From contig NZ_VMHE01000020.1 in NCBI RefSeq assembly GCF_007559425.1, forward strand, positions 1 through 44,140: a DNA stretch of 44,140 nt, in the 5' to 3' direction. This stretch comes from Allobacillus salarius. GTDB lineage: Bacteria > Bacillota > Bacilli > Bacillales > Alkalibacillaceae. A program made the translations under genes and the position numbers. Shown one piece after another: positions 16,615 through 23,386 of the stretch (its first letter is position 1; every line of letters starts with the position of its first letter). The notes beneath the pieces are model-generated. The model was not told the origin of the DNA. It ran no database searches and saw nothing but the letters and a program-made list of their open reading frames with translations.

Positions 16615-16863
16615 TTATAATTCATTTTCAGCCAACACAAGTTCCTTCGGTTCAACAAACCATTCATTCCTTTCCTGGATTATCGGGATATATAAACCTC
16701 CCTCGTTGACTAACCGGTCTATTCCTTCGTCGTAAATATATTTGTACTCCACTAAGTGGGCTTGAACATTAAGCTCATTCAACACATCCGGATGGAATAC
16801 ACCACCTTCATTCATCATCCGATCAATTCCTTCATCATACTGATATTGTCTATCCAAAAACAT
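16615..16863 (-). CDS. Small protein with internal YDEGIDR duplication, function unknown
   Basis: I do not recognise this 82-aa protein. It contains two copies of Y-D-E-G-I-D-R-x-x-N-E-G-G-x-x-x-P, at residues 9-25 and 44-60, a 35-residue period covering most of the chain. It has no signal peptide, membrane segment or cysteine. The underlying DNA of the two copies has diverged at many third positions, so the duplication is old and the protein motif is under selection. AGGAGGGG sits five bases before the ATG, and a minus-strand TATAAT lies near 16950, so it is a real gene. It is monocistronic. Confidence 0.8.
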   Translation of the reverse strand: MFLDRQYQYDEGIDRMMNEGGVFHPDVLNELNVQAHLVEYKYIYDEGIDRLVNEGGLYIPIIQERNEWFVEPKELVLAENEL

Positions 16864-16994
16864 ATGGACCCCTCCTATTTTTTGAAGAGTAAAATGTCGT
16901 TACAAAGCTTGTTGGATATAGAGCGGAATACCTTCCCTCTCTAGTTCTATTATATCATGGAACTCCTCCATATTTATCATTGTTTATCAATATT

Positions 16995-17010
16995 GTGTGA
17001 ATATTTACAC
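16995..17010 (+). promoter_or_regulatory. Candidate Rex-like palindrome
   Basis: GTGTGAATATTTACAC is a 16-bp dyad with one mismatched pair. It resembles the Rex operator core (TGTGAA-N4-TTCACA). Its centre lies 42 bp upstream of the centre of the FNR-type box below. Confidence 0.3.
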
Positions 17011-17036
17011 TTGGAAAACAGTTACAATTTGTGTTT

Positions 17037-17052
17037 CTTGATTTACATCAAG
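17037..17052 (+). promoter_or_regulatory. FNR-type box upstream of the CopD-like/prenyltransferase operon
   Basis: CTTGATTTACATCAAG is a perfect dyad with the FNR core TTGAT-N4-ATCAA. A -10-like hexamer, TACGAT, lies at 17074-17079, giving a predicted start at 17086. The box centre (17044.5) is then at -41.5, the class II activator position. Confidence 0.75.
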
Positions 17053-17111
17053 GAAATGAGCGCCAAACGTTGATACGATCATATTGAAGGTAGAAGTGAG
17101 GAGGGTATCCG

Positions 17112-17609
17112 ATGATATGGACAATGTATCAAACAGTGCTTTGGTTGCATATTGTCATAGCAATCTTATGGGTCGGAGGGGTTATGTTTGTCGGGTGGGC
17201 AGTCTATCCCGCTTCCAACAAGTTAGATCGGGCCCAACAACGTACGTTTTTAACTGCTTTGATGAAACATACGCATTGGTTATTTATCATTGAAGGAATC
17301 GGTGTCATTTTCACAGGCATTCTACTCGGTACCGTCCTCGGCCCAATTGACCAATGGAGTGATTTATATACAACGATGTATGGGCGTAAATTCATTGCTG
17401 CCTTCTTCTTAGCGGTTTTTGTATTACTTTGGGGGTCTTTGATTGGGTTCCGAAAAACAATGAATGTTTTAGAAGATAATACGATATGGAACTTAGCCAA
17501 GAAAGATATGTGCACTCCATTGAACCGCGCTTTTCGATTCACTGCATTGGTCGCGGGTGTTGAAGTCATCGGTTTTCTAGGTATCATCGCGTTGATGCTT
17601 CAAATCTAG
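17112..17609 (+). CDS. CopD-like four-helix membrane protein
   Basis: This 165-aa membrane protein has four hydrophobic segments (about residues 5-28, 53-75, 90-112 and 140-162). Histidines H13 (WLHIVIAILWVGG) and those of MKHTHWLF lie in the helices. The pattern resembles CopD/DUF2269-type haem- or copper-associated membrane proteins, but the assignment is loose. The ATG at 17112 follows GAGGAGGG. It is the first gene of a two-gene unit with a UbiA-type prenyltransferase 48 bp downstream and is preceded by an FNR-type box. A role in a respiratory or haem-related step under low oxygen is inferred from context only. Confidence 0.7.
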   Translation: MIWTMYQTVLWLHIVIAILWVGGVMFVGWAVYPASNKLDRAQQRTFLTALMKHTHWLFIIEGIGVIFTGILLGTVLGPIDQWSDLYTTMYGRKFIAAFFLAVFVLLWGSLIGFRKTMNVLEDNTIWNLAKKDMCTPLNRAFRFTALVAGVEVIGFLGIIALMLQI

Positions 17610-17657
17610 TAATGTGGGTTATATAAACGATAAGGCATGTTAGAGAGGATGATGCAG

Positions 17658-18584
17658 ATGAGTGTAGCGATTAAACATCCGGCCGAGCTATATCATTACC
17701 GACATTCTTGGTTTCATCTTTTTCGGCCACTAACGTTTACCGGAACGATTGCTCCTGCCTCTGCAGGAGCTGTTTTGTCGATACAACATCATACTTTTCA
17801 GGTAGAAATTTTCATTTTGTTCCTATTTGCCATATTACTCGTTCAGGGTTCGATTAACATGCTGAACGACTATTATGATTTCAAGCGAGGTCAGGATCAG
17901 GAGAAATGGATTCAACCTATTGAAGACTCCGGGATCATTCACGGACCGAGCCACGCTTCTTTACCGAAAGTTGCAGCATTGATGCTGGCGATCGCCTCAT
18001 TGATTGGACTTTGGCTTGCAATACTGACAACTTTTTGGATCATTTTGGTAGGAGTCGCAGGAATTATGGCAGGCTGGCTATATTCTGGTGGTCCCCGCCC
18101 ATTATCTTCAATGGCACTTGGTGAAGTGACGGCATTTATTTTTATGGGCCCAGCCCCTCTGTTCGTCTCTTTATGGATTCAAGGCGAGCACCTTGGTTTT
18201 CACGCTTTTTTAATCGCTCTGCCTTTCGCCTGGATGATTTCCACGATGATTCTGACAAATAATATTCGTGATATTCAAAAAGACACCAATCACCGTATGA
18301 CGATCCCCATTTTACTTGGAAAAAGAAATGCGGTTAAGTTACTTACGGTTATCCTCATGTTAGGCTATCTAACCATGTTTTTATTAGTCTTGGGGGATTA
18401 CCTCCCATTGACGGTTGTTTTATCCATTTTAGCGATACCATTCGCAATCAGACTTGTGACATCTTACCGAAAGGATGCCACAAGAGCTGAAGAGTTAGCT
18501 GGTATGAAACATGCCGCCGTGCATCATTGGGCATTTAGCCTATTGTTTATCGCTGGATTCTTAATTGGAATTACGTTTCTATAA
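17658..18584 (+). CDS. UbiA-family prenyltransferase (MenA-like)
   Basis: This 308-aa integral membrane prenyltransferase has the first aspartate-rich motif NMLNDYYDFKRGQD and the second, NNIRDIQKDTNHRMT, in separate loops between about eight to nine helices. MenA of B. subtilis has the same first motif and attaches a prenyl chain to dihydroxynaphthoate in menaquinone synthesis. After GQD this protein departs from MenA (QEKWIQPIEDSGIIHG replaces the conserved glycine-rich acceptor loop), so it may be a paralogue with another acceptor. The start at 17658 is chosen because GAGAGGATG lies upstream. Two earlier in-frame ATGs overlap that site. Confidence 0.85.
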   Translation: MSVAIKHPAELYHYRHSWFHLFRPLTFTGTIAPASAGAVLSIQHHTFQVEIFILFLFAILLVQGSINMLNDYYDFKRGQDQEKWIQPIEDSGIIHGPSHASLPKVAALMLAIASLIGLWLAILTTFWIILVGVAGIMAGWLYSGGPRPLSSMALGEVTAFIFMGPAPLFVSLWIQGEHLGFHAFLIALPFAWMISTMILTNNIRDIQKDTNHRMTIPILLGKRNAVKLLTVILMLGYLTMFLLVLGDYLPLTVVLSILAIPFAIRLVTSYRKDATRAEELAGMKHAAVHHWAFSLLFIAGFLIGITFL

Positions 18585-18600
18585 CCATTCTTCCTTTTTG

Positions 18601-18635
18601 ACTCATCGACATGACGTTGATGAGTTTTATTTTTG
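18601..18635 (+). terminator. Terminator after the prenyltransferase gene
   Basis: ACTCATC-N11-GATGAGT is followed by a T-rich tail. Confidence 0.8.
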
Positions 18636-18643
18636 ATAAATAT

Positions 18644-19360
18644 TTAGATCAACAACAACCCATCCATATCGATAATTTCAATATTCGTTCTTGAAAGTTG
18701 CTTAACCAATCCACGGTCCTCTAAATCCGCCAGGCGTCGACTAATCGTTTCCGGTGAGGTTCCTAAGTAAGATGCTAGGTCATGACGGCTCATTGGCAGT
18801 TTGATGGTTTCACTTCCACTTTTATTCGCTAAATCGGCTAGGTATAATGCGATTCTGGTTTCCACTCTTTCAGTTGCGAAGTTTGTTGTTTGCGATTCTG
18901 ATTCTTCCAGTCGTTTAGAGAACTCTGTCAACATTTTTAGCGATATGGTTGGATACTTCGTTAAGAAACTTTGCAGATCTTCCTTTTTGATCATACAGAT
19001 ATTCGTTTTTTCCATCGCCTCAGCGTAGTCATGGTGCGTCGATTCGTTGAATAATGCATATTCCCCTGTAAAGTCACCTGGGTATAGAACTGTTAAAATC
19101 TGTTCTTTCCCAGACTCAGCCAACCGATAGATCTTTACCTTACCTTGGTGAATGATATACAACGTATCCGACCAGTCCCCAGCTCCAAAGATTATCTCTC
19201 CTTTCTTGAATGAAACGTGTCGGACCACATTCATTATCTCATTCATCTGCTCATGTCCAAGATGGTTGAAGATCGGCACTTGAGAAACACAGGCTTTCCG
19301 TGACCCGCTTGGATGGCATGTATGTCCTGTGCCTTGTTCTTGTGTATGTTCCTCTGTCAT
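18644..19360 (-). CDS. fnr: Crp/Fnr-family redox regulator
   Basis: This 238-aa regulator has a cAMP-receptor-type beta-barrel (GEIIFGAGDWSDTLYIIHQGKVKIY; LYPGDFTGEYALF), a dimer helix and a C-terminal winged helix. The recognition helix SPETISRRL has E204, S207 and R208, the set that makes E. coli FNR read TTGAT. Cysteines C15 and C24 are nine apart, as are C20 and C29 of E. coli FNR, and C122 matches FNR C122. The middle cysteine (FNR C23) is serine here. A three-cysteine FeS cluster is plausible. The start at 19360 follows GGGGGATGAAA. Sites of the expected kind lie upstream of three operons in this window. Confidence 0.88.
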   Translation of the reverse strand: MTEEHTQEQGTGHTCHPSGSRKACVSQVPIFNHLGHEQMNEIMNVVRHVSFKKGEIIFGAGDWSDTLYIIHQGKVKIYRLAESGKEQILTVLYPGDFTGEYALFNESTHHDYAEAMEKTNICMIKKEDLQSFLTKYPTISLKMLTEFSKRLEESESQTTNFATERVETRIALYLADLANKSGSETIKLPMSRHDLASYLGTSPETISRRLADLEDRGLVKQLSRTNIEIIDMDGLLLI

Positions 19361-19396
19361 TTTCATCCCCCATTCTTGAGTGGATCTGTTGATTCT

Positions 19397-19425
19397 ATCA
19401 TCGGTGAAAATCTCAATAGCGTCAA
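19397..19425 (-). promoter_or_regulatory. Candidate promoter of the Crp/Fnr gene
   Basis: On the minus strand TTGACG (19425-19420), a 17-bp spacer and GATGAT (19402-19397) lie about 37 bp before the start codon. Confidence 0.5.
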
Positions 19426-19465
19426 TTCATTCACTCTGTTGTGACGGCTTACTGGATTCTGGCAT

Positions 19466-19537
19466 GTCCCAGGAGAGATTCGAACGCCCGATCTACAGCT
19501 TAGAAGGCTGTTGGTCTATCCTACTGAACTGCTGGAC
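19466..19537 (-). pseudogene. Decayed tRNA-Arg(UCU)
   Basis: Read on the minus strand this 72-nt stretch folds as a tRNA. The anticodon arm is perfect (ACAGC-CTTCTAA-GCTGT, anticodon UCU). The D loop is AGTAGGATA and the T loop TTCGAAT. Damage is clear elsewhere. The acceptor 5' strand reads GTCCAGC where the 3' strand CTGGGAC expects GTCCCAG, that is, a one-base deletion. There is a T-C mismatch in the D stem and a C-T mismatch in the T stem. No CCA is encoded. It lies alone between the fnr promoter and the ATPase terminator. Confidence 0.75.
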
Positions 19538-19696
19538 GGAAACGATATGCGCCCAATTCGGTGAAATATGAAACCGATCTATGTCGATATAAATCCTAAT
19601 TGAAAATATTTGATACCACTCACTGAATATATGCGGCCATGAATGATTTTTTTGAGCCAAACTTAGAAAAATATGTGCCAAAGAACTTACGATAAA

Positions 19697-19722
19697 GAAA
19701 AAACCAATGCGGAGGCATTGGT
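19697..19722 (-). terminator. Terminator after the P-type ATPase gene
   Basis: On the minus strand AAACCAATGC-CTCC-GCATTGGTTT is followed by a T run. Confidence 0.93.
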
Positions 19723-19750
19723 TTCCGAATAAAAGGGAGTGTTTAGATGA

Positions 19751-21646
19751 TTAAGCGTGTGCAGGTACTGTTTTGATCTTTTTCTCTGATGGTTCACGGT
19801 TGAATCGAATCAACCGCATACCATTCAAGATGACGACCAGGATGCTTGCCTCGTGGATGAACATGCCTGATGCTAAGTGAATGCTTCCTGCTAGCACTCC
19901 GAGTAGTAATAAGAATACTGTTCCGACAGCAAAAGCCATGTTTTGTTTCATGTTCCGAACCGTCACTTTCGCTAATGCGTAAGCATGGGAGAATTGCTTT
20001 AATTTATCAGCCATCAAGACAACATCAGCTGTTTCCATGGAGACATCTGTTCCGCCTTCGCCCATCGCCAAGCCAATATCCGCTTTTGCAATGGATGGCG
20101 CATCATTGATTCCATCACCGATCATCGCGACTTTATGTCCTTCGTTTTGTAGTTTTTCTACGAATTTCACTTTATCTACTGGCAATTGTTCCGCATGATA
20201 TCCATCCAAGCCAAGTTGATCCGCCACTCGCTTCGCTGTGTGCGCATTATCACCAGTAAGCATGATCATCTGCTTGATTCCGTGTTCACGAAGTTCTTTC
20301 AAAGCGTCAATGGCATCTTCACGGATTTGGTCAGCAATTGAAATGATGGCTACTAATTGACCGTTTTTTGCTGCGAAAATTGCTGTGTTGCCTTTCTTTT
20401 CTTGCTCGATTGCATAGTTATTGACTTCATCTGTTAGTTTGACGCCATCCATTTCCATTAACATACGGTTGCCAATACTGAATTGGTGGCCAGCAACGCG
20501 GTTTCTGAGGCCATTTCCTTTTACGACTTCAGCGTATTCATAATCATTTTGTAATGATAACCCTTTTGCTCTTGCATGTTTGACAATCGTTTTTCCTAAG
20601 TGATGCTCAGAAGCCATCTCTGCTTGCGCAATCATTTGTAGCAAGTCGTTAGGATTGTCATCGCTGATAACATGAAAATCAGTCACTTCCGGCTTTCCTC
20701 TTGTTAACGTTCCTGTTTTATCAAAGACAATGGTATCAATTTTCGATAACCGGTCCATCACGTCGCCGCCTTTGATCAAGACGCCACGCTTAGCCCCATT
20801 CCCTATACCCGCCACGTTTGACACAGGTGCACCGATAACTAACGCGCCAGGACAAGCAATAACTAAAAAGATAATGGCTAAATGAAGATCTCTCGTTATT
20901 AAATAAACGAGAACCGATAATACAACGACAGATGGGGTGTAAATATTCGCGAACTTATCCAAAAAACGCTGTGTTTTTGATTTGGATTCTTGCGCTTCTT
21001 CCACTAACTCAATAATTTTTGCGAATGTCGTGTCTTCTCCAACTTTTTCAGCCACCATTTCGATATAACCTGAATCAATGATTGACCCGCTGAAAACGTC
21101 ATCATCGTTTGTTTTTCCTACTGGAACAGACTCACCTGTAATGGCTGCTTCATTAATCGTTGCTTCACCGGTTAAAATTTTTCCATCGACTGGAATTTTT
21201 CCACCTGAGCGAACGACGACTCTCTCTCCTTCTTCAACTTCATCTACCGATACGGACACCCAATCTCCATTCCTGAAAACAGATGCTTCATCAGGTGCCA
21301 ATTCCGTCAATTCTCTTAATGATGCTCTTGTTTTATTGAGTGTACGCGCTTCAAGATATGCTCCAAATAAGAATAGAAATGTGACCGCTGCCGATTCAAC
21401 ATATTCTCCTATAAACAACGCAGCTGTTACTGCAATAGTCACCAACAACTCGATGCTAAAAGCCTTCATTCGCAATGCTTGGAACGCTTTAATGGCAATC
21501 GGAACGCCCGCAACAATTGTCGCGACAATCAAGGCACCTTGCTTGACCGCTACAATTCCTATCCAATGAGCAATGAAAGCAATAATCAGTAATGCTCCTG
21601 CCGTAAACGTCAGTTGATTTGTCTGCCTTTGTATCCAACGAACCAT
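19751..21646 (-). CDS. P1B-type metal-transporting ATPase with CPG motif
   Basis: This 631-aa membrane ATPase is expected to export a transition metal. It has the actuator motif ITGESVP, the phosphorylation site DKTGTLT (D309) and hinge motifs TGDN and GDGINDAP. Two signatures are unusual. The transmembrane metal-site motif is CPG (265-267) instead of CPC, CPH or SPC. The nucleotide-domain SEHPL motif reads SEHHL. Near the C-terminus HEASILVVILN resembles the HEGGT block of P1B-4 pumps. There is no N-terminal metal-binding domain, but two free HMA proteins are encoded just upstream in the same operon. The start at 21646 (ATG) fits GGGAG better than a GTG nine bases earlier. The metal cannot be named. 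Confidence 0.9.
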   Translation of the reverse strand: MVRWIQRQTNQLTFTAGALLIIAFIAHWIGIVAVKQGALIVATIVAGVPIAIKAFQALRMKAFSIELLVTIAVTAALFIGEYVESAAVTFLFLFGAYLEARTLNKTRASLRELTELAPDEASVFRNGDWVSVSVDEVEEGERVVVRSGGKIPVDGKILTGEATINEAAITGESVPVGKTNDDDVFSGSIIDSGYIEMVAEKVGEDTTFAKIIELVEEAQESKSKTQRFLDKFANIYTPSVVVLSVLVYLITRDLHLAIIFLVIACPGALVIGAPVSNVAGIGNGAKRGVLIKGGDVMDRLSKIDTIVFDKTGTLTRGKPEVTDFHVISDDNPNDLLQMIAQAEMASEHHLGKTIVKHARAKGLSLQNDYEYAEVVKGNGLRNRVAGHQFSIGNRMLMEMDGVKLTDEVNNYAIEQEKKGNTAIFAAKNGQLVAIISIADQIREDAIDALKELREHGIKQMIMLTGDNAHTAKRVADQLGLDGYHAEQLPVDKVKFVEKLQNEGHKVAMIGDGINDAPSIAKADIGLAMGEGGTDVSMETADVVLMADKLKQFSHAYALAKVTVRNMKQNMAFAVGTVFLLLLGVLAGSIHLASGMFIHEASILVVILNGMRLIRFNREPSEKKIKTVPAHA

Positions 21647-21667
21647 CCTAAACACTCCCTCTCTTTT

Positions 21668-21874
21668 TTACCTGACTGTTGCATCAATTTGTTGTATCCA
21701 ATGTTCTACCGTGTCCGAATCGATCTTTTCCTCATCATACCGGCATAAAACCTTGCCGAGCTGGTGAAATACCTTTCCAAGTTCAATACCTTCTTTTTCA
21801 AGAATCATTGATTCCATCTCACTTGCACATCCCGGGCAAGTGAGTGGGTCAATGGTGAGGAGTATCTTTTTCAA
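21668..21874 (-). CDS. Free-standing HMA-like metal-binding domain, second copy
   Basis: This 68-aa cytoplasmic protein resembles a heavy-metal-associated domain, with the binding loop DPLTCPGCASEM followed by a helix and strands (GKVFHQLGKVLCRYDEEKID). It probably loads or regulates the ATPase encoded 21 bp downstream. A TTG start at 21874 is chosen because TTGGAGGAG precedes it by six bases; an upstream TTG at 21889 overlaps that site. It is more divergent than its upstream neighbour, with an extra cysteine in VLCRY. Confidence 0.82.
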   Translation of the reverse strand: MKKILLTIDPLTCPGCASEMESMILEKEGIELGKVFHQLGKVLCRYDEEKIDSDTVEHWIQQIDATVR

Positions 21875-21889
21875 TGTGTTCTCCTCCAA

Positions 21890-22105
21890 TCAAGAAGCTG
21901 ACAATACTGGGTAACCAAGCTTCGTGACCGTATTTTCAAGTTGATCCTTATTCACTTTTGCTTCATCGTATTGGACCTTGACTTTACTTGAGTTAAAGAG
22001 AACCTTCACTTCATCCACACCATCCATTTTTCCTAAGTTGCTTTCAATTTTTTTTATGCAAGATGGACATGTTAACGTTTCTAACTGAAATTTAGTTGTT
22101 TTCAT
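21890..22105 (-). CDS. Free-standing HMA-domain protein (CopZ-like), first copy
   Basis: This 71-aa cytoplasmic protein has the ferredoxin-like HMA fold, with the metal loop LETLTCPSCIKKIESNL, GVDEVKVLFNSSKVKVQYD and a final helix-strand. It resembles CopZ and the N-terminal domains of metal ATPases, but with CPSC rather than CxxC of typical CopZ (M-x-CxxC). ATG at 22105 fits GGAG eight bases upstream. It is the first gene of the HMA-HMA-ATPase operon, below an FNR-type box. Metal unknown. Confidence 0.88.
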   Translation of the reverse strand: MKTTKFQLETLTCPSCIKKIESNLGKMDGVDEVKVLFNSSKVKVQYDEAKVNKDQLENTVTKLGYPVLSAS

Positions 22106-22138
22106 CTTCATCTCTCCTTTGTTTTTTGGTTCATCTTA

Positions 22139-22181
22139 AGTATAGAAGGGATTGTGGTTCTATTCCTTGACCTATATCAAG
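22139..22181 (-). promoter_or_regulatory. FNR-type box and promoter of the HMA/ATPase operon
   Basis: The dyad CTTGACCTATATCAAG (22166-22181) has one mismatch to TTGAT-N4-ATCAA. On the minus strand TATACT (22144-22139) is the -10, predicting a start at 22132. The box centre at 22173.5 is then exactly -41.5. Confidence 0.7.
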
Positions 22182-22332
22182 ATATACAAATTTTGTGGAA
22201 ATCTTTCTGAATAGTGGTCAACCGTTTCATAAAACCTGCACAAAAGAACATTGGACGGCTGGTGATATGCTACCTTTTCGCGTAAATATGCACCCAGATT
22301 AAAAATATATGGTCCCTAACAATTAAATTGAA

Positions 22333-22372
22333 CACAAAAAAACACCCAATCAAGTAGATCAGGTGTTTAACC
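22333..22372 (-). terminator. Terminator after the 147-aa membrane protein gene
   Basis: On the minus strand AAACACCtGATC...GATtgGGTGTTT is followed by seven Ts. Confidence 0.88.
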
Positions 22373-22383
22373 GATTATGTAGA

Positions 22384-22827
22384 TTATTCTTCAGTGTCCT
22401 CGTTCGGTATGGAAATACAGCCTCGTTCATCGTAACTCATAGCTTCACGCACAAGCTGATTCCCTTTCGGTAGTGCGACTTCTTTTTCACAGTATTGAAC
22501 GATGTCACCAAAGTACTTTTCTTTTCCATATATGTAATAGACATCGGGATCATCGACGAAGCTGACAAAAACATGCGCTTTATAATAGTCTTCGCTCGTA
22601 TCATAATTCGGACGGACAACTTTTGAATCTGCAATCTCATCCTCTGAAAGACCAACCGATTCTAAATGATCGATTGTTGCCGCTTCCAATCGATTGTCAA
22701 AAATGGGCAAGCCATTATTGACATAATAAATATAGAAAAAAGGTGATATTACTAACATCAAGAGTGCCGTATAGAATAATGTAAACATAGCATGTTTCCA
22801 GCTAATTTTACGTAAATACTTTCTCAT
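22384..22827 (-). CDS. Membrane-anchored protein, possibly DUF3139-like
   Basis: This 147-aa protein has one N-terminal transmembrane segment (residues about 14-36) and an acidic extracytoplasmic domain. The stretch HLESVGLSEDEIAD...YYKAHVFVSFVDDPDVYYIYG recalls the DUF3139 family, but I am not certain. Two cysteines (YCEKE and GCISI) could form a disulfide outside the cell. GGAGGGG lies seven bases before the ATG at 22827; a GTG directly before it is less likely. It is separated from arsC by a terminator and so is probably independent of the arsenic genes. Function unknown. Confidence 0.72.
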   Translation of the reverse strand: MRKYLRKISWKHAMFTLFYTALLMLVISPFFYIYYVNNGLPIFDNRLEAATIDHLESVGLSEDEIADSKVVRPNYDTSEDYYKAHVFVSFVDDPDVYYIYGKEKYFGDIVQYCEKEVALPKGNQLVREAMSYDERGCISIPNEDTEE

Positions 22828-22908
22828 CACCGTTCCCCTCCCCTTTTTATTTTACAGAAAATTTATAAGAATACAATAACAAAAAAGGGATTTAGTCCTA
22901 TGAAAACA

Positions 22909-22940
22909 AAAAAATGATGACAGCATGCCATCATCATTTT
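22909..22940 (-). terminator. Terminator after arsC
   Basis: On the minus strand AATGATGgcatgctgTCATCATTTTTT forms a stem with a T run. Confidence 0.85.
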
Positions 22941-22960
22941 TCTGCTAGTGAGAGTTGTAT

Positions 22961-23374
22961 TTAATTTTCGGCAAGTGATTTAATTCGTGTTTCAATTTCA
23001 TCGCGAACATTACGAAATTCACGTAATATTTCTTCTTCCGTTCCCACTGCTTTCGCTGGGTCTGGCAAATCCCAATGTGTTGTTTGTACATTTGCTGGGA
23101 TTGTTGGACAACGGTCCTTTGCATCCCCGCAGAGCGTTATGACAAGGTCCGAACGATTTAAAATTTCTTTATCAATTATGGAAGAGGATTGATTCGTAAT
23201 ATCAATTCCTTTTTCGTTCATCATTTGAATTGCTTTTGGGTTCAATCCGTGGGCCTCCACTCCTGCGCTATAAACATCCCACGTCTCTCCTAAAATTTCT
23301 TTTCCAAATCCTTCTGCCATTTGGCTGCGGCAAGAATTTCCGGTGCAAAGAAAATAAACAATTTTTTTATCCAT
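22961..23374 (-). CDS. arsC: Arsenate reductase, thioredoxin-coupled (ArsC)
   Basis: This 137-aa cytosolic enzyme reduces arsenate to arsenite. The low-molecular-weight phosphatase-like loop CTGNSCRS holds C10 and C15. The relay cysteines are C82 and C89 in LCGDAKDRC, at the same residue numbers as in B. subtilis ArsC, so the thioredoxin-linked triple-cysteine mechanism is expected. The product is removed by ArsB, encoded 12 bp upstream. The start at 23374 follows AAGGA; a GTG three codons earlier overlaps that site. No arsR gene is present in this operon. Confidence 0.97.
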   Translation of the reverse strand: MDKKIVYFLCTGNSCRSQMAEGFGKEILGETWDVYSAGVEAHGLNPKAIQMMNEKGIDITNQSSSIIDKEILNRSDLVITLCGDAKDRCPTIPANVQTTHWDLPDPAKAVGTEEEILREFRNVRDEIETRIKSLAEN

Positions 23375-23386
23375 TAGACTCACTCC

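Noticed and set aside
19380..19571. Plus-strand 63-codon frame over the tRNA-like element
   Set aside because: The underlying sequence is explained by the tRNA fold on the minus strand; there is no start signal.
21078..21569. Plus-strand 163-codon frame
   Set aside because: It is the complement of the P-type ATPase gene; its composition is low-complexity Ser/Thr and it has no start signal.
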